Source: Candidatus Eiseniibacteriota bacterium
GTDB lineage: Bacteria > Eisenbacteria > RBG-16-71-46
Direction of reading: 5' to 3'
Assembly (NCBI GenBank): GCA_025357055.1
Contig: JANXPZ010000187.1
Span: 1 to 33,739, forward strand
DNA length: 33,739 bases
The notes below the pieces were generated by a model. It was given only the letters and a program-made list of their open reading frames with translations. It did no database searches and was not told the origin of the DNA. Position 1 is the first letter of the stretch; every line of letters begins with the position of its first letter. Shown one piece after another: positions 16,630-23,336 of this stretch. Both the position numbers and the translations under genes were made by a program.

Positions 16630-17516
16630 GGGGCGTGGTCGAGTCCCGCCAGAACCGCGCCGGCTGGGCGTTCGTCGCCCCGGCCCTGGCGCTCATCGGG
16701 CTCTTCTTCTTCGTGCCGGTGCTGGCCGGCCTGTTCCTCTCCTTCACCGATTTCGACATCTACGCCATCGGCCGGCCGGACACCGCGCGCTTCATGGGCC
16801 TGGAGAACTACCGCCAGGTGCTCTCGAATCCGCTCTTCTGGCAGGCGCTCGGCAACACATTCCTCTTCGTGATCGTCGGCGGGCCGCTCTCCGTGCTCAC
16901 CTCGCTCGTGGCGGCGCTGCTGGTCAGCGCGAAGCGCGTGCGCTATCCGGGGCTCTTCCGTTCGATCTTCTTCATGCCGGTGGTGACCACGCTGGTGGCC
17001 GTGGCGATCGTCTGGCGCTACCTCTACCACCCGCAGTACGGTCTGCTGAACTGGGCGCTGGGCGCGGTCGGGATCCACCCGGTGGACTGGCTCGGGGACC
17101 CGCACTGGGCGATGTTCGCCATCATCCTGATGGCGGTGTGGAAGAACTTCGGCTACAATATGCTCATCTTCATCGCGGGTCTGCAGAGCATCCCCGAGGA
17201 CCTCTACGAGGCGGCGCACCTCGACGGCGCAGGCGGCTGGGCCCGGTTCCGCCACGTCACGCTGCCGAGCCTGGCGCCGACCTTCCTGTTCGTGGGCGTC
17301 ATGACCATGCTCGGGAACTTCCAGCTCTTCGCCGAGCCCTACGTCATGACCCAGGGCGGCCCGCTCAAGGCCACCACCACCGTAGTGCTCCTGATGTACG
17401 AGGAGGGCTTCCGCTGGTGGCGCATGGGAATGGCGGCTTCGCTCGCCTTCGTGCTGTTCGTGATCATGTTGCTGGGCACGCTGATCCAGATGCGGCTGCA
17501 GGGGGAGCGCCGATGA
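16626..17516 (+). CDS. ABC sugar-transporter permease, MalF/UgpA-like (CUT1)
   Basis: 296 residues; ATG 16626 overlaps the binding-protein stop (ATGA), indicating translational coupling. There are six hydrophobic membrane segments, starting FVAPALALIGLFFFVPVLAGLFLSF. The cytoplasmic EAA loop (EAAHLDGAGGWARFRHVTLP, about residues 195-214), which docks the ATPase, is intact. Family role: one half of the inner-membrane channel for oligosaccharide import. The partner permease follows immediately. No ATPase gene is present in the window, so the pair presumably uses a shared MsiK/MalK-type ATPase encoded elsewhere, as is common for CUT1 systems. Confidence 0.92.
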   Translation: MRGVVESRQNRAGWAFVAPALALIGLFFFVPVLAGLFLSFTDFDIYAIGRPDTARFMGLENYRQVLSNPLFWQALGNTFLFVIVGGPLSVLTSLVAALLVSAKRVRYPGLFRSIFFMPVVTTLVAVAIVWRYLYHPQYGLLNWALGAVGIHPVDWLGDPHWAMFAIILMAVWKNFGYNMLIFIAGLQSIPEDLYEAAHLDGAGGWARFRHVTLPSLAPTFLFVGVMTMLGNFQLFAEPYVMTQGGPLKATTTVVLLMYEEGFRWWRMGMAASLAFVLFVIMLLGTLIQMRLQGERR

Positions 17517-18340
17517 GGCGCAGGGCCCTGCTCTCCACGCTCGTCCTGCACGCCGCGCTCGTGCTCGGGGCGCTCGTCACCCTCACGCCCCTGCTGTGGA
17601 TGGTCTCGGCCTCGTTCATGTCGCCCGGCGAGTCGAACAGCTTCCCGCCCCGGCTCCTGCCCCGGATCCCGACGCTGCAGAACTACGTGGACCTGTTCAC
17701 GCGCCTGAACCTGGCGCGCTACCTGCTGAACAGCACCGTGGTCGCGGTCTCGGCGACGCTCATCTCGCTCGTCATCAACTCGATGGCGGGCTACGCCTTC
17801 GCCAAGCTGCGCTTCGTGGGGCGCGAGCGCGTCTTCCACGTCCTGCTCGCCGCCCTCGTCATCCCGGGGCAGGTGGGCATGCTGCCGCTCTTCCTGCTGC
17901 TGAAGTCGATGGGCCTGGTGAACACCATGGCCGGCGTGGTCGTCCCGTTCATGGCGGGCATCTTCGGCATCTTCATGATCCGCCAGTACGCGATGAGCAT
18001 CCCCGATGACCTGCTGGACGCGGCGCGCGTGGACGGCGCGGACGAGTACCGGATCTTCTGGAACATCGTGATCCCCGTCATCCAGCCCATCCTGGTGACG
18101 CTCGCGGTCTTCACCTTCCTCTCCGCGTGGAACGACTTCATGTGGCCCCTGATCGTGCTGAGCGACGACGCGAAGTACACGCTGCCGGTGGCGCTCGCGA
18201 GCCTCTCGGGGGAACACGTGCAGGACACCGGCCTGATGATGGCGGGCTCGGTGCTCACGGTGCTGCCGGTCGTGGTGCTCTTCATCGTGCTCCAGCGCGC
18301 CTACATCCGCGGCGTGATGATGGGGAGCGTGAAGGGATGA
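17513..18340 (+). CDS. ABC sugar-transporter permease, MalG-like (CUT1)
   Basis: 275 residues from ATG 17513, again in an ATGA overlap with the upstream gene. The N-terminal segment (LVTLTPLLWMVSASFM) and the following helices are typical of MalG-type subunits. The EAA-type loop DAARVDGADEYRIFWNIVIP at about 169-188 would contact the ATPase, and WNDFMWPLIVL follows shortly after. It forms the inner-membrane heterodimer with the product of the preceding gene. Its stop overlaps the start of the next gene, a large exported enzyme-like protein. Confidence 0.92.
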   Translation: MRRRALLSTLVLHAALVLGALVTLTPLLWMVSASFMSPGESNSFPPRLLPRIPTLQNYVDLFTRLNLARYLLNSTVVAVSATLISLVINSMAGYAFAKLRFVGRERVFHVLLAALVIPGQVGMLPLFLLLKSMGLVNTMAGVVVPFMAGIFGIFMIRQYAMSIPDDLLDAARVDGADEYRIFWNIVIPVIQPILVTLAVFTFLSAWNDFMWPLIVLSDDAKYTLPVALASLSGEHVQDTGLMMAGSVLTVLPVVVLFIVLQRAYIRGVMMGSVKG

Positions 18341-21300
18341 GGGGCCGGCTGCGGGTGGCGCTGCTCGCCGTGCTGACGGTCGCGTGCGTCGCGCCCGCGC
18401 GGTCCGCACCCGCCCCGCCAGCGCCGGTCTCCGCCCCGGCCGCGGCGGCCACGGTGGTCACGGCGGTGCCGCCGGGCGCCACGGCGCCCTCCGCCGAGCT
18501 CGTGGATGGCTTCGACGACGACGCCGCGTGGACGGCGCAGCCTTCCGACGGCGTCGAGCTGAAGCTCTCCGGCGAAACGGCCCGCGCGGACTCCGCCGCT
18601 CCCGGGGGCGGCCGCTCGCTGCGGGTGGACTTCCGCTTCGTCAAGGGCGGCGGCTACGCCGTGCTCCACCGCAGACTCGACCTCGTCCTGCCGGAGAACT
18701 ACCGTTTCACGTTCCGCGTGCGCGGCGACTGCCCGCCCGAGAACCTCGAGTTCAAGCTCATCGACTCGACCGGGGCGAACGTCTGGTGGCACAACCAGCG
18801 TGACTTCCGCTTCCCGCGGGACTGGGAGACGGTCACGATCCGCCGGCGCCAGATCTCCTTCGCCTGGGGGCCGGCCGGAGGCGGCGAGTTGCGCCGCGCA
18901 GCCGCCATCGAATTCGCCATCACCGCGGGCAGCGGGGGCAGCGGCACCGTGTGGCTCGACGACCTCGTGATGACGCCGCTGCCGCCCTCGAGCGCCACGC
19001 CGCCGCCCGTGGTGGCCACGGCCTCGTCCGTCCGCCCCGGCTGCGCGGCGCAAGGCGCCGTGGACGGCGCGGCGCGGACCGCGTGGATCAGCGCGGTGGC
19101 GGACGGCGCTCCGTGGCTCGAGTTGGACCTGGGCGGATTGCGGGAGTTCGGCGGGCTGGTCGTGGACCGCGCGAAGGAGTGGCGCGCGTCGGGCTACCTC
19201 GCCGAGGTCTCCGACGACCGTGCGGCCTGGCGCGTGCTGCGGACCGTGGGGGCCGTGCGGCGCGGGCGCGATCACCTCGACCTGCCCGAGACCGAGGCTC
19301 GCTACCTCCGTCTGCGCGCGCTCGGGGAGGGCGCGATGGCCGTGAGCGAGGTGCGGGTGATGCCGCTCGAGTGGGCGGCCACGCCCGCAGCCTTCTTCCG
19401 CGCCGTCGCGGCCGACGCTCCGCGCGGCACCTATCCCCGTGCGATCACGGGCGAGCAGTCCTTCTGGACCGTGGTGGGGGCGGACGGTGACCGGCGGGAG
19501 GGACTCCTCGGCCAGGACGGGATGCTGGAGACCGGACAGGGCGCGTACTCGATCGAGCCGTTCCTCTTCAGCCGGGGGAAGCTGGTCGGCTGGGCCGACG
19601 TGAAGCCGGAGGCCGCGCTCGAGGAGGGCTCGCTGCCCATCCCCTCGGTGCGCTGGCAGCGCGACGACCTGGAATTGACCGTCACCGCGTTCGCCGACGG
19701 CGGAGCGGGCGCCTCGTCGCTGGTCGCGCGATACCGGGTGCGGAACCTGGGCACGGGGCCCGTGAGCGCCACGTTGTACCTGGCGCTGCGGCCCTTCCAG
19801 GTGAATCCGCCGGCGCAGTTCCTGGGGCTCCCAGGCGGGGTCGCGCCGTTGCGCTCGATCTTCGCCGACGGCCAGGTGATCCGCGTGAACGGGGACCGTG
19901 GCGTGGTCTGCCTCACCGCGCCCGACGGCTTCGGCGCGATCGGTTCCGCCGAGGGCGATGTCGTCGCCGACTACCTGCGCGAGGACCGCCTGCCACCGCG
20001 CACGCATGCCACCGACCTGCTCGAGCGGGCCTCGGGCGCGCTCGCCTGGCGGCTGGAGCTGGCGGCCGGGGCCGAGGACGAGGTGGACCTCGTCATCCCG
20101 CTGCACGACCGGCCCGCGGCCCCGCCCGAGCGCACCGACGGCGCCTGGCGCGCCGAGGTCGAGGCCCGGCTCGCTGCCTGCCGCGAGGCCTGGCGCACGC
20201 GCGCGGACCGCATGAGCCTGCGGCTCCCCGGGGCCGCGGCCGACATCGCCCGGGCACTCGAGGCCCAGCTCGGCTGGATCCTCGTGAACCGCGACAGCGC
20301 CGGCATCCAGCCGGGCTCGCGCTCCTACTCGCGTTCGTGGATCCGCGATGGCGCGCTGACCTCCGCGGCCCTGCTGCGTCTCGGCCAGCCGGAGCCGGTG
20401 AAGGAGTTCATCGAGTGGTTCGAGCCCTATCAGTATGCCGATGGCAAGGTGCCCTGCTGCGTGGACACGCGCGGCTCGGACCCGGTGCCCGAGCACGATT
20501 CGGGCGGCGAGTTCATCTACCTGGTGGCCGAGTACTTCCGCCACACCGGAGACCGCGCGCTGATCGAGCGGCAGTGGCCCGCGGTGGCGGCGGCCGCGGC
20601 GTACCTGGACTCGCTGCGGCAGCTGCGGCGCACTTCCGAGTGGCGCGCGCCGGGGAAGGAGGAGTTCTTCGGGCTGTTGCCGCCTTCGATCAGCCACGAG
20701 GGCTACTCGGCGAAGCCCATGCACTCCTACTGGGACGACCTCTTCGCCCTGCGCGGCTTCAAGGACGCCGCATTCCTGGCCGGGGTGCTCGGGCGCGAGG
20801 CCGACGCGCTGCGCCTCGCCGCCGTGCGGGACGAGTTCCAGAGGGAGCTGGTGGCTTCGGTCGGGGCCACGATGCGGAGGCACCGCATCGACTACCTCCC
20901 CGGCTGTGCCGACCTCGGCGACTTCGACGCCACCTCCACCACCATCGCGCTGGACCCCGTGCAGGCGGCGGACGTCCTGCCGCGCGCGGCGCTCGAGCGC
21001 ACGTTCGAGCGCTACTGGGAGTTCTTCCGCGAGCGTCGCGACGGCGTGAAGTCCTGGGAGGCCTTCACGCCCTACGAGATGCGCACCATCGGCGCCTTCG
21101 CGCGGCTGGGCTGGCGCGAGCGGGCCGACAGCCTGCTCACCTTCTTCCTGCGCTACCGCCGCCCGCCCGGCTGGCAGCAGTGGGCCGAGGTGGCCTGGCA
21201 CGACGAACAGACCCCGCACTTCATCGGCGACCTGCCTCACACCTGGGTGGGCTCGGACTTCGTGCGCTCGGTGCTGGATCTGTTCGCCTACGAGGACGAG

Positions 21301-21600
21301 TCGGACAGCACGCTGGTGATCGCGGCGGGCGTGCCGCTCGCCTGGGTCACGGAATCGCCCGGCCTGGCGTTGCGGGGGCTCTCGACCTCCTTCGGGCCGC
21401 TGAGCTACACCCTGCGCGGGCGCGGCCGGGGGATCGAGGCACGCATCGAGGCGGGCCTGCGCGTGCCCCCCGGTGGTATCGTGCTGCGCCCCCCGGGGAG
21501 CTTCGGAAGTGCCCGGGTGAACGGCTCGCCCGTCGCGGTCGGTCCCGCGGGCGAGGTGGTGCTGCGTGACCTGCCGGCCACGGTGGTGCTCAGGCCCTGA
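18337..21600 (+). CDS. Exported multidomain protein: carbohydrate-binding beta-sandwiches plus (alpha/alpha)6-barrel glycosidase-like domain
   Basis: 1087 residues from ATG 18337 (ATGA overlap). A signal peptide with Cys17 (LAVLTVACVAPARSA) could be a lipoprotein or cleaved signal. Residues about 45-215 look like a CBM11/CIA30-type beta-sandwich (ENYRFTFRVRG, WETVTIRRRQISF, GTVWLDDLVM). About 225-350 is discoidin/F5-8 type (WLELDLGG, YLAEVSDDRAAWRVL, ARYLRLRALGEG). After a further beta region, about 650-1010 is a six-hairpin barrel with SYSRSWIRDGALTSAALLRLG (D671), HDSGGEFIYLVAEYFRHTGD and GDLPHTWVGSDFVRSVLDLF. The RDGA motif occurs in several (alpha/alpha)6 glycosidases, but I cannot assign a numbered family. 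By position it is a candidate exo-acting enzyme on the imported or surface glucan. A pure binding or scaffold role is also possible. Confidence 0.7.
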   Translation: MRGRLRVALLAVLTVACVAPARSAPAPPAPVSAPAAAATVVTAVPPGATAPSAELVDGFDDDAAWTAQPSDGVELKLSGETARADSAAPGGGRSLRVDFRFVKGGGYAVLHRRLDLVLPENYRFTFRVRGDCPPENLEFKLIDSTGANVWWHNQRDFRFPRDWETVTIRRRQISFAWGPAGGGELRRAAAIEFAITAGSGGSGTVWLDDLVMTPLPPSSATPPPVVATASSVRPGCAAQGAVDGAARTAWISAVADGAPWLELDLGGLREFGGLVVDRAKEWRASGYLAEVSDDRAAWRVLRTVGAVRRGRDHLDLPETEARYLRLRALGEGAMAVSEVRVMPLEWAATPAAFFRAVAADAPRGTYPRAITGEQSFWTVVGADGDRREGLLGQDGMLETGQGAYSIEPFLFSRGKLVGWADVKPEAALEEGSLPIPSVRWQRDDLELTVTAFADGGAGASSLVARYRVRNLGTGPVSATLYLALRPFQVNPPAQFLGLPGGVAPLRSIFADGQVIRVNGDRGVVCLTAPDGFGAIGSAEGDVVADYLREDRLPPRTHATDLLERASGALAWRLELAAGAEDEVDLVIPLHDRPAAPPERTDGAWRAEVEARLAACREAWRTRADRMSLRLPGAAADIARALEAQLGWILVNRDSAGIQPGSRSYSRSWIRDGALTSAALLRLGQPEPVKEFIEWFEPYQYADGKVPCCVDTRGSDPVPEHDSGGEFIYLVAEYFRHTGDRALIERQWPAVAAAAAYLDSLRQLRRTSEWRAPGKEEFFGLLPPSISHEGYSAKPMHSYWDDLFALRGFKDAAFLAGVLGREADALRLAAVRDEFQRELVASVGATMRRHRIDYLPGCADLGDFDATSTTIALDPVQAADVLPRAALERTFERYWEFFRERRDGVKSWEAFTPYEMRTIGAFARLGWRERADSLLTFFLRYRRPPGWQQWAEVAWHDEQTPHFIGDLPHTWVGSDFVRSVLDLFAYEDESDSTLVIAAGVPLAWVTESPGLALRGLSTSFGPLSYTLRGRGRGIEARIEAGLRVPPGGIVLRPPGSFGSARVNGSPVAVGPAGEVVLRDLPATVVLRP

Positions 21601-21637
21601 GCGCAGCCGCAGTCGCAGGACGAAGAGGAGGCCGCCG

Positions 21638-23311
21638 ATGACCCGTGAACTGCGCCGCCGCATCGCCGTCACGCTGGGGCTCGTCGTGGCTGCCGAGGCC
21701 CTGCGTTGGATCCCGGTCCCGGGCGTGAATGCGGGGGTGCTCCTCGGGCTCGTCGCGGTCACGCCGGGCGCGCAAGTCTTCGACGGGCTCGCCGGGCGCG
21801 CTTCCATTGGCACGCTTGGGGTCGGCCCCTACGTCTCCGCTTCGATCCTGGCGGTGCTGGTCTTCCTGGCGCGGCGCCGCGACGCGCCGGGGGAGGCCAC
21901 AGGCTATCCATTCGAGGCGCACGCGATGTGGATCGCACTGCCCATCGCGCTGGTCCAGGGGTTCGCCTGGGCGGTCTTCCTGCAGAATCTGGGTCCTGCC
22001 GGCGGCCAGCCCATCGTCCCGTCGCCGGGGCCCGCGTTCCTCGCGACCGCCGCGCTGACCATCGCCGCCGGGGCGATGCTGACGGTGGCCCTGGCGCGGC
22101 TCATCTCGCGCCACGGCGTGGGCAACGGGCTCTGCGTGCTGCTGGCGGCGCAGTTGGCCCGGAGCCAGTCGGACGGACTCGCCGCGGACTGGCTCGGAGG
22201 CGGGGGCGGACTGCGGCAGAACGCCCCTGCGCTCGCGTTGCTGCTGGCGGTGTTCATGCTGCTGGCCGTCCTGTGGCTTTCGTCACGCTGGACGGCCACG
22301 GAGTCGCGCCCGGTGAAGGGTCCGGGGGCCCTGGAGCCGTGGTGGCTGCGCGCGAACGTCGCTGGCATCGCGGGGCTCTCGCTCGCGATGTCGATCCTGA
22401 CGGTGCCGGTGGTCCTGGCGAGCTACCTGCCCCCGGGGCAGGCAGCTCCGGGCTGGACGTCGGCGTTGGACCTCGCCCGACCGGCCGGGGCCATCTCCTT
22501 CGTCGTCCTGTCCGTCCTGGCCACGTGGCTGTTCACGGCCTGGGCGCTCGACCCGGACCGGCTGGTTCGCGCGCTCCCGGCGACCGGTGACGGCGACCCG
22601 GAGGCAAGCTTCGACGAACGTCGCTTTGAACGCAGGGCGCTCGCGGCGACCTTCTGGTTCGCGGTTGGCGCTCCCGTCGCCGTCGTGCTGTTCGGGTTGG
22701 CCACCCGCAGGTTGGGGGCCCCCAGTCTCTCGGCAGTCGCGCTTGCGGTGCTGGTGGCGGTGATCCTGGATACCATCCACCAGTTCCGTGCCCACACTGA
22801 GCTGGCGCGGGCCCTGGGCGCGCCCGCGGGCGGGGGGAACTGCGGGGACTGCGGGGGGCTGCTGGCCGGCGACGAGGCCTTCTGCCCGGCCTGTGGCGCG
22901 GCCTTCGAAGCTGCGCCCGCCTGCGCGTCCCACCCCGGCGAGCCGGCGCTCGCGCGCTGCGTGGTCTGTGCGAGGCCGCTCTGCGGCGAGTGCGCGCTCG
23001 AGCGCGAGGGCCGCTCGGCGTGCGGGGAGCACCCCGGGGTCGCGTTCGTCGAGGGCTGGGCGGTGGCCGCGGTCGCGGAGACCCCGGTCGAGGCCGAGGG
23101 CCTGCGGCGGCGGCTCGCGACGGCGGGAGTGGAGGGCAGGGTGCTGGCCGGCACCTGCACGGCGCTGCAGGGCACGCTCGGGCTCTACGACCTGACTCCG
23201 GTGATCCCGCTGCTGGCGCACGCCTCGTGCGGCGGCGGGTCGGTGCGCGTGCTGGTGCGCCCCGGTGAATATGGCCGGGTCGCGGAGCTGCTCGCCGCCC
23301 CGGCGGACTGA
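21638..23311 (+). CDS. Divergent SecY paralogue fused to zinc-ribbon, B-box-like and DUF2007-like domains
   Basis: 557 residues; ATG 21638 has AGGAGG six bases upstream (21626-21631). Residues 1-395 follow SecY through all ten membrane segments: RWIPVPGVN (23-31), a plug-like VFDGLAGRASIGTLG then GPYVSASIL (63-71), RHGVGNG (158-164; SecY has RGIGNG), NVAGIAGLSLAMSILTVPVVLASYLPP, and LFTAWALDPDRL before the last two helices. The cytoplasmic loop between helices 6 and 7, which in SecY touches SecA or the ribosome, is short and has lost the usual arginine-rich signature. After the channel come a CxxC/CxxC zinc ribbon (C402, C405, C416, C419), a B-box-like set (C429, H432, C441, C444, C449, C452, C462, H465) and a DUF2007-like domain (about 475-553). 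It is probably not the housekeeping translocon. The function is unknown; specialised export is possible. Confidence 0.72.
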   Translation: MTRELRRRIAVTLGLVVAAEALRWIPVPGVNAGVLLGLVAVTPGAQVFDGLAGRASIGTLGVGPYVSASILAVLVFLARRRDAPGEATGYPFEAHAMWIALPIALVQGFAWAVFLQNLGPAGGQPIVPSPGPAFLATAALTIAAGAMLTVALARLISRHGVGNGLCVLLAAQLARSQSDGLAADWLGGGGGLRQNAPALALLLAVFMLLAVLWLSSRWTATESRPVKGPGALEPWWLRANVAGIAGLSLAMSILTVPVVLASYLPPGQAAPGWTSALDLARPAGAISFVVLSVLATWLFTAWALDPDRLVRALPATGDGDPEASFDERRFERRALAATFWFAVGAPVAVVLFGLATRRLGAPSLSAVALAVLVAVILDTIHQFRAHTELARALGAPAGGGNCGDCGGLLAGDEAFCPACGAAFEAAPACASHPGEPALARCVVCARPLCGECALEREGRSACGEHPGVAFVEGWAVAAVAETPVEAEGLRRRLATAGVEGRVLAGTCTALQGTLGLYDLTPVIPLLAHASCGGGSVRVLVRPGEYGRVAELLAAPAD

Positions 23312-23336
23312 GGCCGAAGCGGCGAACCGGACGGGA

